This document shows, piece after piece, positions 34,944 to 44,624 of a stretch of 64,000 bases of DNA. The stretch covers positions 1-64,000 of the forward strand of contig JACPVI010000002.1 of assembly GCA_016191815.1 (NCBI GenBank), written 5' to 3'. Source of the stretch: Myxococcales bacterium. GTDB lineage: Bacteria > Myxococcota > Myxococcia > Myxococcales > Myxococcaceae. The notes under the pieces were generated by a model, which did no database searches, had not been told where the DNA came from, and saw only the letters and a program-made list of their open reading frames with translations. The translations under genes were made by a program, and so were the position numbers. Positions within the stretch are counted from its first letter, which is position 1. Every line of letters starts with the position of its first letter.

Positions 34944-37534
34944 GCGCACCGGCGACATCCGGTGCGGCCGAAAAACCGCGCGCGGTCCGCGAGCAGCACC
35001 GGCTGCTGCTCCTGGGAGTGCCCGCGTATCGCCCGTGGTGGAAGCGGCTCCTCTCGCTCTTGGGAGTGCTGGCGCTGAGCGGCGCCACCGCGGCGGCGGG
35101 CACCGGCCTGGCGCTGTACTACAAGTTCTCGGTGGGGCTGCCGGAGATTCCTCGCGTCGACGAGTACTGGCCGCCGATCCTCACCGAGGTCTACACCGCC
35201 GATGCGGTGCTGGCGGGGGAGTTCTACGCCGAGCGGCGGAAGGTGGTCCCCTACGATCACATCCCCAAGCGGCTGGTGCAGGCGTTCATCGCCTCCGAGG
35301 ACGCGAGCTTCTTCGACCACGGCGGCGTGGACTTCGTGGGCACCACCCGGGCAGCCTTCAAGACGCTCCTCAAGAAGGCCTCCGGGTCGGGCTCGGTGCA
35401 GGGCGGCTCCACGCTCACCCAGCAGACCGCCAAGGCGGTGCTCATCTCCGCCGAGGGATACAAGGCCGCCACCGTGAAGAAGCTCTCGAGGAAGATCCGC
35501 GAAGCCATCCTCGCCTATCGGCTGGAGCGTGCGCTCACCAAGGAGGAGATCCTCTACCTCTACCTGAACAACGTGTACCTCGGGCACCACTCCTACGGGG
35601 TGCAGTCGGCGGCGGAGAACTATTACCGGAAGGACGTGCGCGACCTCAACCTGGCCGAGATGGCGCTGGTGGCGGGGCTGCCGCAGGCGCCCTCGCGCTA
35701 CTCGCCCTTCACCAACCCGGAGGCGGCGAAGAAGCGGCGCAGCTACGTGCTCAGGCGGATGCTGGAGGAGGGGATGATCTCCAGGGAGGAGCACGACCAG
35801 GCCAACGCGGATGAGGTGGCGGTCTTCCCGGTGGAGGACGTGTTCCACGAGTTCGCCCCCTACTTCACCGAGGAGGTGCGGCGCGACGTGGTGGCGCGCT
35901 ACGGCAACCCGGCGCTGCTCAGCTCCGGGCTCAAGGTCTTCACCACCATGGACTCGGAGAAGCAGCGCGCCGCGCAGGAGGCGGTGTTCCGGGGGCTATT
36001 GGCGGTGGACAAGCGGCAGGGCTTCCGCGGCCCGTTGCTGAACCTCTCGGAGAAGGAGCGCGACGCCTTCCTTGAGCGGAGCGAGAAGGCGCTCGCAGCA
36101 GAGAAGATCCAGCCCGAGCGCTTCTACGTCGGGTTGGTGACCGGCATCGACGAGGAGAAGGTTTCGGCCGACGTGCAGGTGGGGCCGCACAAGGGCAAGC
36201 TGCCCCTGCTCGGAATGCGCTGGGCCCGCATGCTCAACGCCGAGCACTACTACCCCTCGGTGGTGATCTCCAAGGTGAGCCCGCCGCTCAAGGTGGGCGA
36301 CGTGGTGCTCTTGCGCGCGGTGGCCGAGGCGAAGGACCTCTACGACGACAAGGAGCAGTACGACGAGGGCGCCAACAAGAAGCTGCCCGAGGGCGTGCAG
36401 CTCTTCCGGCTGGAGCAAGAGCCGGAGCTCCAGAGCGGGCTGGTCTCGGTCGATCCTCACCGGCAGTACCTGCTCGCGATGGTGGGGGGCTACGACTTCG
36501 ACGCCAACGAGTACAACCGCGCCTTCCAGGCCTGCCGGCAGCCGGGGAGCGCCTTCAAGCCGATCGCCTACTCCGCGGCGATCGAGCAGTTGAAGTGGAC
36601 CGAGGCCACGGTGATCGTGGACAGCCCGATCGTCTATGACGACCCGGAGAACCAGAACCGCTGGAAGCCGGAGAACTACGGAGAGGACTTCCAGGGGGAC
36701 GTGCTGCTCCGCACCGCGCTGGTGAACTCGATGAACATCCCGGCGGTGAAGACCTTCATCGCGGTGGGGGTGAAGAAGATGGCAGCCTGGACGGCGAAGC
36801 TCGGGCTCACCACCCCGATGAACCAGGACTTCTCCGCGGCCCTCGGCTCTTCCTGCGTCTATCCCTTCGAGCTGACCCAGGTGTACGCCACCTTCAACCG
36901 CCTCGGAGTTTCCAAGCCCACCTTCTTCATCCGGAAGATCGAAGACCGCTTCGGCAGGCTGGTGGAGGACCACACCGCGTTCGACGACCCCTGGGCCGGC
37001 CTGGTGGACCGGGTGGCCGCCGGCTACGCACGGATGTACGAGCCGGGCACGAAGGTGATGGAGCCGGAGACCGCCTACATCATGGTGGACCTGATGCGCG
37101 GGGTGGTGAAGGAAGGGACCGGCGCGCCCGCCTCCCGGCTGGGCAAGCCCGCCGCTGGAAAGACCGGCACCACCAACGACTCCTTCGACGCCTGGTTCGC
37201 CGGCTTCACCAAGGACCTCGTCACCACCGTCTGGGTGGGCTACGACCTGAACCCGCACCCGCTCGGCAAGTACGAAACCGGAGGGCGCGCCGCGCTGCCC
37301 ATCTGGCTCCGGTACATGCGGCAGGCCCTCGATGGAAAGCCTCAGCCGGAGATCGATCCGCCAGGCTCTTTGGATCTGGTCCGGCTCAAGGTGGACACCA
37401 AGACCGGCAAGCTGGCCTCCTCGGCCAGCAAGCACCAGGCGGACATGTGGTTCCTCCGCGGCACCGAGCCGAAGGAGCAACAGCCCGAGAAGGGCGCGAT
37501 TGACACCGGCGGCTGGTTGATGGAGACCCGCTAA
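34940..37534 (+). CDS. Penicillin-binding protein 1A (GT51 + transpeptidase)
   Basis: An 864-residue bifunctional peptidoglycan synthase with one N-terminal membrane anchor (residues 37-60). The GT51 domain has catalytic Glu120 in EDASFFDHGGVD and GGSTLTQQTAK. The transpeptidase domain carries nucleophile Ser in GSAFKPIAYS, the SxN motif in VNSMNIPAVK and KTGTTND. A 130-residue insert between domains (about 340-490) looks like the PBP1A OB-like module. It polymerises and crosslinks peptidoglycan outside the inner membrane. Its start overlaps the stop of the pseudouridine synthase. Confidence 0.95.
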   Translation: MSAPATSGAAEKPRAVREQHRLLLLGVPAYRPWWKRLLSLLGVLALSGATAAAGTGLALYYKFSVGLPEIPRVDEYWPPILTEVYTADAVLAGEFYAERRKVVPYDHIPKRLVQAFIASEDASFFDHGGVDFVGTTRAAFKTLLKKASGSGSVQGGSTLTQQTAKAVLISAEGYKAATVKKLSRKIREAILAYRLERALTKEEILYLYLNNVYLGHHSYGVQSAAENYYRKDVRDLNLAEMALVAGLPQAPSRYSPFTNPEAAKKRRSYVLRRMLEEGMISREEHDQANADEVAVFPVEDVFHEFAPYFTEEVRRDVVARYGNPALLSSGLKVFTTMDSEKQRAAQEAVFRGLLAVDKRQGFRGPLLNLSEKERDAFLERSEKALAAEKIQPERFYVGLVTGIDEEKVSADVQVGPHKGKLPLLGMRWARMLNAEHYYPSVVISKVSPPLKVGDVVLLRAVAEAKDLYDDKEQYDEGANKKLPEGVQLFRLEQEPELQSGLVSVDPHRQYLLAMVGGYDFDANEYNRAFQACRQPGSAFKPIAYSAAIEQLKWTEATVIVDSPIVYDDPENQNRWKPENYGEDFQGDVLLRTALVNSMNIPAVKTFIAVGVKKMAAWTAKLGLTTPMNQDFSAALGSSCVYPFELTQVYATFNRLGVSKPTFFIRKIEDRFGRLVEDHTAFDDPWAGLVDRVAAGYARMYEPGTKVMEPETAYIMVDLMRGVVKEGTGAPASRLGKPAAGKTGTTNDSFDAWFAGFTKDLVTTVWVGYDLNPHPLGKYETGGRAALPIWLRYMRQALDGKPQPEIDPPGSLDLVRLKVDTKTGKLASSASKHQADMWFLRGTEPKEQQPEKGAIDTGGWLMETR

Positions 37535-37575
37535 AGCCTCGCCCTAAGTCGCTCGCGGCGAAGATCGCGCCGGCC

Positions 37576-39009
37576 ATGTCATCCCAGTCCACCGTCGCCG
37601 CCTCGCGCGCGCCCGCGCTCCCCTCCGCTCGCGGTGAGCTGTCCGCCCTCTTGTCCTTGGCCGCCCCCATCGCGCTCGCCCAGGCCGGGCAGGCGCTGAT
37701 GGGAGTGGTGGCCACCGCCATCGTCGGCAGAGCCGGCGCCGCCGCCCAGGCCGGGGTGGGGTTGGGAAACGGGCTCTTCTTCACCGTGGCGGCCTTCGCC
37801 ATCGGGCTGATGCTCGGGTTGGATCCGCTCATCTCCCAGGCCTTCGGGGCCGCGCAGGCCCGAAGGGCGAGAGAGCTGTTGTGGCAGGGCGGCTGGATGG
37901 CCCTCTTCACCTCGGCGGCGATGCTCTTGCCCCTCTCGCTCATCCCACTCGGGCTGGGCGCGGCTGGGATCGAGGCCGAGGTCGCCCACGAGGCCTCGCG
38001 CTACCTCTTCTGGCGGCTGCCGGGGCTGTTGCCGCTGTTGTGCTTCGTGGCCGCCCGCGGCTATCTGCAGGCGGCGGCACGGCCGCTCTCCCTGGTGCTG
38101 GCAACGGTGATCGCCAACCTCGCCAACGCGGGAGCGGGGGTGCTGTTGGTTTTCGGCGGCGGGGCGCTGCCCGCTTGGGCGGGGCCTTTGTGCCGAATTC
38201 CGGCGATGGGCGCGGCGGGAGCGGCGCTGGCCACCAGCTTCGCCGCGGCGCTCCAACTGGTCATCGCGGTCCTCGCGGTGGGCAAGGCGCCTAAGGGCGA
38301 GGCGCCGGTCTTGCGCCGGGCGGTGGCGGCAGACCTTTTGGCCGCGGCGCGCGTGGGGCTCCCGGTGGGCTTGCAGATGGCCGCCGAGGTCGGAGTGTTC
38401 GCCTTGGTGGGGCTCCTGGCGGGCCGGCTGGGAAAGGAGAGCCTCGCCGCTCACCAGGTGGCGCTCACCTACGCGAGCTTCACCTTCTGCCTGGCGCTCG
38501 GGGTGGGCAACGCCGGCTCGGTGCGGGTGGGGTGGGCGATCGGCGCGCGTGACACCCCAGCGGCGAGGAGGAGCGGGCTTTGGGCGGTCGGCGGCGGAGT
38601 GGGAATGATGAGCCTGTCGGCGGCAGCTTTCCTGCTCATACCCGGTCCGCTGGCAGCGTTGATGACGGGTGCGTCCGAGGTGCAGGCGATCGCGGTGAGG
38701 CTCCTCGCGGTGAGTGCCGTCCTCCAAATCTCCGACGGCGTGCAGGGTGTGGCGGCGGGCATTCTGCGGGGGGCGGGTGACACCCGGGTCACCTTCTGGG
38801 CCAACGTCGCGGGTCACTACGCGTTCGGGTTGCCGGTGGGTGTGCTGTTGGGGCTGAAGCTGGGCCTCGGAGTGGTGGGACTGTGGTGGGGGCTATCCGC
38901 GGGGCTCTCGGCGGTGGCGGTGGGGCTGTTGGCGCGCTTTCTCTGGCTCACCTCGCGCGAGGTGGCCCCGCTATCAGTACCCTCTCCCGCCAGCGGGGGC
39001 GGGGATTAG
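37576..39009 (+). CDS. MATE-family efflux transporter
   Basis: A 477-residue protein with 12 hydrophobic segments. IALAQAGQALMGVVATAIVG and LGLDPLISQAFGA at the front, and GLPVGLQMAAEVGVFALVGL at the midpoint, are the two halves typical of MATE exporters, which expel cationic drugs or metabolites using Na+ or H+. The last ten residues (VPSPASGGGD) come from a GC-rich hairpin repeat rather than the family. It begins 41 nt after the PBP gene. Confidence 0.92.
   Translation: MSSQSTVAASRAPALPSARGELSALLSLAAPIALAQAGQALMGVVATAIVGRAGAAAQAGVGLGNGLFFTVAAFAIGLMLGLDPLISQAFGAAQARRARELLWQGGWMALFTSAAMLLPLSLIPLGLGAAGIEAEVAHEASRYLFWRLPGLLPLLCFVAARGYLQAAARPLSLVLATVIANLANAGAGVLLVFGGGALPAWAGPLCRIPAMGAAGAALATSFAAALQLVIAVLAVGKAPKGEAPVLRRAVAADLLAAARVGLPVGLQMAAEVGVFALVGLLAGRLGKESLAAHQVALTYASFTFCLALGVGNAGSVRVGWAIGARDTPAARRSGLWAVGGGVGMMSLSAAAFLLIPGPLAALMTGASEVQAIAVRLLAVSAVLQISDGVQGVAAGILRGAGDTRVTFWANVAGHYAFGLPVGVLLGLKLGLGVVGLWWGLSAGLSAVAVGLLARFLWLTSREVAPLSVPSPASGGGD
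38980..39005. repeat. GC-rich hairpin repeat ending the MATE gene
   Basis: CCCTCTCCCGC is followed by CAG and CGGGGGCGGGG. The core CCCGC/GCGGG pairs perfectly. The repeat encodes the MATE tail PSPASGGG and holds its stop. It belongs with the hairpins at 11371, 47733 and 58430. Confidence 0.5.
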
Positions 39010-39061
39010 CATTCGACCCTGGCACCCGAGGTGGAATAGCGTTGGCCTCTCGGGAAGGAAC

Positions 39062-42000
39062 TTGGCTCGCGCCGCTGCCACCTTGGGCCTCTGTGGCGTC
39101 CTGCTCCTTTCGTGCAACCGAATGGAGACGGCGGAGCGCTTGGCCTCGCGCGACCCCGAGCTCTCCGCCCTTCTTGCCCCCGCCCCATCTGGCTTGGAGC
39201 GTCAAGGAGCGCTCCTCACCTCGCCCGGATTCCGCGAAGCCCAGCGCGCCTCCACCAGCGCCTTGAGCGCCGCGGTGCCCGCGAGGGCCGACCAGCCCAT
39301 CGAGGTGAGCGTGGGGGGCCGTGACGACTTCCGCCTCCGGCTGTGGCCGCTCGAGGCCAAGGGCGCGGAGGCGGCCCTGGAGCGGGGAAGGGCCTTCTTT
39401 CCCAACGCCTTCCAGTCGACCGACCTGATCGCGGTGGCGGATTCGGAGCGGCTCGAGCTGCTCTTTTTGCTCCGGGACGCCGACGCTCCCGCCGCCTTCG
39501 CCTGGCGAGTGGAGCTGCCCGCCGGCCTAGCCAGAGTGGAGGAGCTTCCTTCCGGCGGGCTAGGCTTCACCGACTCGTACGGCGTCGCCCGCATCCGTGT
39601 GCCTCCGCCCTTCGCGGTGGATTCTTTGGGCACCCGCAGGGAGGCCGAGCTTTCCTATCTGGACGGGCGGCTTTCCCTGCGGCTGGACTCGAGTGGGCTC
39701 CAGTTCCCGGTTCTCCTGGACCCTGGCTTCGAAGTCGGAGCCTGGCGGCAGGCGTTTCCCGCGACGGCACCGTTCGGCCGCCGCTACCACGCCATGGCGT
39801 ACGACGCCGACGCGGGCACCGCGGTGCTTTTCGGGGGCGAATCCCCCGCGGGCTACAACTCCGAGCTGTGGGAGTGGGACGGCGCCAACTGGAGGCGTAC
39901 CTCCCCCGATGGAGGCGCCTGGCCCTCCAACACCGCCTACCACGCGATGGCCTACGACTCCTCCCGCGGGACGGTGGTGGTGTTCGGAGGGGCCAGTACC
40001 ACAACTCAGCTTTGGGAGTGGCGCGCGGGCGGCTGGGTCAACCGCACTCCCAGCCCGCTGCCCACCGATGGCGGCTGGCCCACGGGCAGGTACTTGCACG
40101 GGCTCGCGTATGACTCCGCGCGCAAGGTGACGGTGCTGTTCGGAGGCAATGACGGCGCCAGCCAGCTGAACGACACCTGGGAGTGGGACGGGGCCGCCTG
40201 GAGGCGAAGGCTCCCCGCCTCGCTTCCCCCCGGCGGGCCGAGCCCGCGCCTCGCCTACGACTCACTGCGGAGCAAGGTGGTGATGTACGGGGCCGGCCCC
40301 TCGTACGACCAGACCTGGGAGTGGGACGGAAACAACTGGGCGCAGTTCGACGGCGGAGGACCCGGCAGCCGCTACTACTTCGAGATGGCCTTCGACTCCA
40401 GTCGGAGCCGCACCGTTCTCTTCGGCGGCCCCACCGGCGTCAACGACACCTGGGAGTTCGACGGCACGAGGTGGGTGAGGAGAAACGCCGGAGGCTCCGG
40501 CGCGCCACCCTACCGCTACGGCCTTGCGATGGCCCATCACGCCGCCCGGAAGCGGACGGTGATGTTCGGCGGCTACCGCTCCGCCACCTACTACTCCGAC
40601 ACCTGGGAGCTCTATTCGCGCGGCGGGCCCTGCGCCACCGCCGCCGACTGCGTGACGCCCTACTGCACCGACGGCGTCTGCTGCGAGGACCAGACCTGCA
40701 CCGGCCTGTGCCGTTCCTGCGACAACGGCAGAAACCCCGGCGTCTGCGACCTGCACCTCGCCGGCGACCAGGACCCCGATAGCTGCACCGGGACCCAGGC
40801 CTGCGACTCCGCCGGGGTGTGCAAGCTGGCCGCGGCCCAGTCCTGCACCTCCAGCTCCAACTGCGCCTCCGGCTACTGCGTGGACGGAGTCTGCTGCCGC
40901 ACCTCCTGCTGGACCACCAGCTACCCCTGCGTCTCCTGCACCCAGCCCGGCCAGGTCGGCACCTGCGTGTGGATGACCAACGTGGAGGACACCGAGGGCG
41001 CCGTCCTCTGCTCGGGCTTCGGCCGCTGCGACGCCGATGCGGGCTGCAACTACTACAACGGCCAGTATTGCTCGAGCGCGGGGAGATGCCTGAGCCAGCA
41101 GTGCGTGGACAGCGCCTGCTGCTCCCAGGCGAGCTGCCCGGGGGTCTGCCGCTCCTGCGCCTACCCCGACGCCGGCACTTGCGCCACCGTGGTGGGAGGA
41201 ATGCAGGACCCGGACTCCTGCACCGGGGTCAACGCCTGCGACAGCTCCGGCCAGTGCAAGATCCGCGCGGGCCAGCCCTGCGATGCCGGCAGCTCCTGCT
41301 CCACCGGTTACTGCGTCGATGGCGTCTGCTGCTGGCAGTTCGGTTGCGGCTTGTGCGAAGCCTGCAACCTCCCGCCGGACGCCGGAGTGTGCCGGAGCGT
41401 CAGGAACGCCCAGGATCCAGACACCTGCGCGGTGACTCGCGCGTGCAGCAGCTTCGGAGCCTGCCTCGACTTCAACGGCCAGCCTTGCGACGCGGGGACG
41501 AGCTGCGCCAGCGGGCTGTGCACCGACGGAGTCTGCTGCGCCTCGATCTGCGGACTCTGCCGCACCTGCAACGGGGCCGATGCCGGAAACTGCCAGCCGG
41601 TCGTCAACGCCCCCGACCCCGACAGCTGCTCCGGCACGCGCATCTGCGATGGCACCGCCACCTGCAAGGACCTCGACGGCCAGCCCTGCGCCACCGGAGC
41701 GAGCTGCGCCACCGGCAACTGCGTGGACGGTGTCTGCTGCGTCCAGTCCAGCTGCCCGGGTCAGTGCTACTCCTGCAAGACTTCAGCGACCCCGGGTTTC
41801 TGCGGTCCAGTGGTACCGGGGCAGCCGGACCAGAAGAGCTGCAACGGCACTCGCTCCTGCGACAGCTCCGGCCAGTGCCTCGACGGCAACGGCCAGCCCT
41901 GCGACGGAGGCCAGAGCTGCGGCAGCGGCGCCTGCGTCGACGGGGTCTGCTGCGAGAAGGCCTCCTGTGCCCCCTGCCAGGCCTGCAACCTCCCCGCCGA

Positions 42001-43186
42001 TGCGGGCTACTGCCTGCCGGTCCGGGGGACGGTGGACCCCGACTCGTGCAGCGGGGCGCTGACCTGCTCGGCCCAGGGCGAATGCCGGAGCGTCAAGGGC
42101 CGAAGCTGCGATGGCGGCCAAATCTGCGCCAGCAACTTCTGCGTGGACGGCGTCTGCTGCGACCGGGCCAGCTGCGGGAGCTGCCAGGCCTGCAACCTCC
42201 CCGCCGACGCCGGCTCCTGTACGCCGGTGCGGGGAGCGGTGGATCCGGACAGCTGCTACGGCGATCGCACTTGCACCTCCACCGGAGTGTGCAGGAGCCA
42301 GATCGGCCGGCCCTGCCAGAGCTTCCTGGACTGCGCGAGCGGCTTCTGCGTGGACGGGGTCTGCTGCGAGGGCGCCTGCGACCAGGGCTGCCAGCGCTGC
42401 AACCTGGCCGGCTCGATGGGCCTGTGCCGGGCGGTGCCGGCGGGTGAGCAGTCGCCGCGCTGCGCGCCCTACGTGTGCACCGGCGCGGCGGCCTGCCCCC
42501 AAAGCTGCGCCAACGATCAAGGCTGTGTCGGAGGCAACTCCTACTGCGAGGGCGGCCAGTGCATCGCGGCGCTCCAGAAGGGCGCGCCGTGCAGCCGGGC
42601 CCAGCAGTGCACCTCAGGGTTCTGCACGGACGGGGTCTGCTGCGACCAGGCCTGCGACCAGGGCTGCGGCGTCTGCGCCAAGGCCTCCGGTGCGCGGGTG
42701 GACGGAGAGTGCGCCATTCGCCCCGCCGGCCAGGTCTGCCGGGCCTCGGCCGGGGAGTGCGATCTCCCGGAGGCCTGCAGCGGTGGCACCGCCACTTGCC
42801 CCGAGGATGGCTTCGAGCCCGAGGGCAAGCTCTGCGCCGGGGGCGTGTGCAAGTCGGGCAAGTGTGTGGCCCCGGGGAGCGACCAGGCCGACGCGTTCTC
42901 CTGCGGGTGCAGCTCCGGGCCGGTAGCCCTGCTCTGGGCGGCGCTGGCCTCTTGCGTGGCCTGCGTGGGCCGACGCCGGCACAGCGATGGAGCGCCGAGC
43001 GGTGGGCTCCATCGGCCACCGGGGCGCTGGGCCCGAGCGCAGTCGAGGGCACACTTCGGATTGGCCGAAAGCCAAAACGTGGTCGGCGACGTGAACGTGG
43101 TCGGCAGCCACGTCGCCGTCGCCGTCGCCGTCGCCGTCAACGCTCACGTCGTCGAAATGACGCTCGATCAAGGCGAGAATGTTTAG
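39062..43186 (+). CDS. Kelch/Cys-rich surface lipoprotein with MYXO-CTERM-like segment and extra tail
   Basis: A 1374-residue protein starting at TTG (39062, AAGGAA upstream), which gives lipobox LLLSC (Cys18). Residues 235-515 have six Kelch repeats (HAMAYDADAGTAVLFGG and similar), probably a beta-propeller. Residues 520-1270 repeat a Cys-rich unit about ten times; nine carry DGVCC (CVDGVCCEKA, CTDGVCCDQA and so on). Residues 1279-1306 (CGCSSG, a hydrophobic stretch, then GRRR) match a MYXO-CTERM sorting signal. Normally the protein ends there, but this one continues 68 residues through a low-complexity repeat. Likely an exported, surface-attached binding protein; ligand unknown. Confidence 0.88.
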   Translation: MARAAATLGLCGVLLLSCNRMETAERLASRDPELSALLAPAPSGLERQGALLTSPGFREAQRASTSALSAAVPARADQPIEVSVGGRDDFRLRLWPLEAKGAEAALERGRAFFPNAFQSTDLIAVADSERLELLFLLRDADAPAAFAWRVELPAGLARVEELPSGGLGFTDSYGVARIRVPPPFAVDSLGTRREAELSYLDGRLSLRLDSSGLQFPVLLDPGFEVGAWRQAFPATAPFGRRYHAMAYDADAGTAVLFGGESPAGYNSELWEWDGANWRRTSPDGGAWPSNTAYHAMAYDSSRGTVVVFGGASTTTQLWEWRAGGWVNRTPSPLPTDGGWPTGRYLHGLAYDSARKVTVLFGGNDGASQLNDTWEWDGAAWRRRLPASLPPGGPSPRLAYDSLRSKVVMYGAGPSYDQTWEWDGNNWAQFDGGGPGSRYYFEMAFDSSRSRTVLFGGPTGVNDTWEFDGTRWVRRNAGGSGAPPYRYGLAMAHHAARKRTVMFGGYRSATYYSDTWELYSRGGPCATAADCVTPYCTDGVCCEDQTCTGLCRSCDNGRNPGVCDLHLAGDQDPDSCTGTQACDSAGVCKLAAAQSCTSSSNCASGYCVDGVCCRTSCWTTSYPCVSCTQPGQVGTCVWMTNVEDTEGAVLCSGFGRCDADAGCNYYNGQYCSSAGRCLSQQCVDSACCSQASCPGVCRSCAYPDAGTCATVVGGMQDPDSCTGVNACDSSGQCKIRAGQPCDAGSSCSTGYCVDGVCCWQFGCGLCEACNLPPDAGVCRSVRNAQDPDTCAVTRACSSFGACLDFNGQPCDAGTSCASGLCTDGVCCASICGLCRTCNGADAGNCQPVVNAPDPDSCSGTRICDGTATCKDLDGQPCATGASCATGNCVDGVCCVQSSCPGQCYSCKTSATPGFCGPVVPGQPDQKSCNGTRSCDSSGQCLDGNGQPCDGGQSCGSGACVDGVCCEKASCAPCQACNLPADAGYCLPVRGTVDPDSCSGALTCSAQGECRSVKGRSCDGGQICASNFCVDGVCCDRASCGSCQACNLPADAGSCTPVRGAVDPDSCYGDRTCTSTGVCRSQIGRPCQSFLDCASGFCVDGVCCEGACDQGCQRCNLAGSMGLCRAVPAGEQSPRCAPYVCTGAAACPQSCANDQGCVGGNSYCEGGQCIAALQKGAPCSRAQQCTSGFCTDGVCCDQACDQGCGVCAKASGARVDGECAIRPAGQVCRASAGECDLPEACSGGTATCPEDGFEPEGKLCAGGVCKSGKCVAPGSDQADAFSCGCSSGPVALLWAALASCVACVGRRRHSDGAPSGGLHRPPGRWARAQSRAHFGLAESQNVVGDVNVVGSHVAVAVAVAVNAHVVEMTLDQGENV
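43077..43140. repeat. Low-complexity repeat at the end of the Cys-rich gene
   Basis: Two direct copies of ACGTGGTCGGC are followed by four to five CGTCGC/GTCGCC units (43111-43138). The block encodes the odd tail NVVGDVNVVGSHVAVAVAVAV. It reads like intergenic repeat DNA captured by an open frame. Confidence 0.7.
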
Positions 43187-44622
43187 GCCAGCCGGTAGAT
43201 GCCCACCTCGCCACCCACCCCCTTGAGGATCGCCCGATCCTCCCGGGCACTCAGGCCGGCCGCCTCGGCCACCGAGCGCACCCTCGGGTCGCCGTAGACG
43301 CTGCGCGTGCAGGCGATCTCGTCGGCCCCGGCCACTCCCTGCACCCGGGCGGCGATGTTTACCGTCTGCCCGAAGTAGTCCAGCCGCTCGTTGGACTCCA
43401 CCGCGATGCAGGGGCCCTGGTGAAGGCCGATCTTGAGCTCCAGCCCGCCACCGCCGACCTTCTTCACCTCGCGCCTCATCGCCGCCGCCGAGTCCATCGC
43501 CGCAGCCGCCTCGGCGAAGCTCGCCATCACCGCGTCGCCAATGGTCTTCACCACCGCGCCGCCGCGGGTAGCCACCGCCTCGCGCAAGACGTCGAAATGC
43601 TCCCGCACCAGCGCGAAGGCGCTGAAGTCGCCCACCCGCTCGTACAGCTCCGTGGAGCCCTTGAGGTCGGTGAACAGCACCGTGAGGCTCTTGAACTCGA
43701 GCCCCCGCTCGCCAGGGATGCTCTGCGAGCGAAACAGCTCGCGGAAGGTGTTGGAGGTAACCAGCCGCTTGGCGGTGAGGTACGGGGCCCGGATTATCTC
43801 GGGGTAGTCCCCCTCGCCGCGGTCCTCGGGAAGCGGGCTCTTCATCAACACCACCGGCGTCTGGCCGTCGGTGCGGTTGTGAACCGTCAGCGCGAAGGCT
43901 CCCTTGGCCACGGTGACTTCCTCGGGGATGAGCTTCCCCTCCACCAGGTGTAGCTCCGCGCCGGAGGGGGCCCCCTCGGCCAGGTGCACGTGCGTCCAGC
44001 CGTGGTGGGCGGGCGCGTTGATTCCCAGCTCGCCCTCGGCGAGCTCCGCGCGGAAGGTATGGGCCTGGTAGGGACCGATGCTCTGTTGGCTGAGCGCCCC
44101 GGTCGCGATGGCGTCTCGGATGAAGGAGGGGAGCTGTGCGCTGGGAGAGTAGTGAAGCCGGAGGTAGTCATCGGCGACCGACAGCTTCCACGGCTCGTGG
44201 TAGCAGAGCTTCCGCACCGAGGGGGAGACGGTGAAGGCGATCTCCACGCTGTCGTCCTCGACGGGCGCCTCGAGCTGGCAGAGCGGGCAGCGCTGGTTGG
44301 CGAGCGACTTGAGGCTGGAGGCGGTGCTCAAGAAGGCGGAGCACGCCGGGCACAACACGCCCCAGGCGAAGTCCAGGATGCCCGCGTGCGCGGCGCAGAG
44401 GAACAGGTCGATCGCCAGCGGCTCCGAAAGGCCCGCGGCCGCTCCGTACCGGAGCGGGCTCATCCGGAACAGCTCCTCGTCGGGGGCTTCGCAGAGGTGG
44501 CGCTCGAAGCGCTCGAGCACCGCTGGGGCGAAGCTCGCCCGGGCACGGACCACTTCCATTCTTCCCGACAAGGCGGCGCGGTTCACGCGCGCCATACTAA
44601 CGGGGGCCACGGAGGGCCGCAC
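43183..44622 (-). CDS. Class III adenylate/guanylate cyclase with DUF5939-like N-terminus
   Basis: A 479-residue soluble protein. The C-terminal 190 residues are a class III cyclase: VLFTDLKGSTELYERVGD (first metal Asp), VVKTIGDAVMASF (second metal Asp), KIGLHQGPCIAV and YFGQTVNIAARVQ. The N-terminal 280 residues contain CPAC and CPLC, a zinc-ribbon pair, and a ligand-binding-like region, in line with the domain I remember as DUF5939. It makes cAMP or cGMP. The start may be one of several Met within the first 22 residues. Its stop overlaps the stop of the Cys-rich gene by 3 nt (convergent). Confidence 0.85.
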   Translation of the reverse strand: MRPSVAPVSMARVNRAALSGRMEVVRARASFAPAVLERFERHLCEAPDEELFRMSPLRYGAAAGLSEPLAIDLFLCAAHAGILDFAWGVLCPACSAFLSTASSLKSLANQRCPLCQLEAPVEDDSVEIAFTVSPSVRKLCYHEPWKLSVADDYLRLHYSPSAQLPSFIRDAIATGALSQQSIGPYQAHTFRAELAEGELGINAPAHHGWTHVHLAEGAPSGAELHLVEGKLIPEEVTVAKGAFALTVHNRTDGQTPVVLMKSPLPEDRGEGDYPEIIRAPYLTAKRLVTSNTFRELFRSQSIPGERGLEFKSLTVLFTDLKGSTELYERVGDFSAFALVREHFDVLREAVATRGGAVVKTIGDAVMASFAEAAAAMDSAAAMRREVKKVGGGGLELKIGLHQGPCIAVESNERLDYFGQTVNIAARVQGVAGADEIACTRSVYGDPRVRSVAEAAGLSAREDRAILKGVGGEVGIYRLA

Positions 44623-44624
44623 GA

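Noticed and set aside
43111-43138. CRISPR or tandem gene repeat at the CGTCGC units
   Set aside because: A 6-bp microsatellite without spacers.
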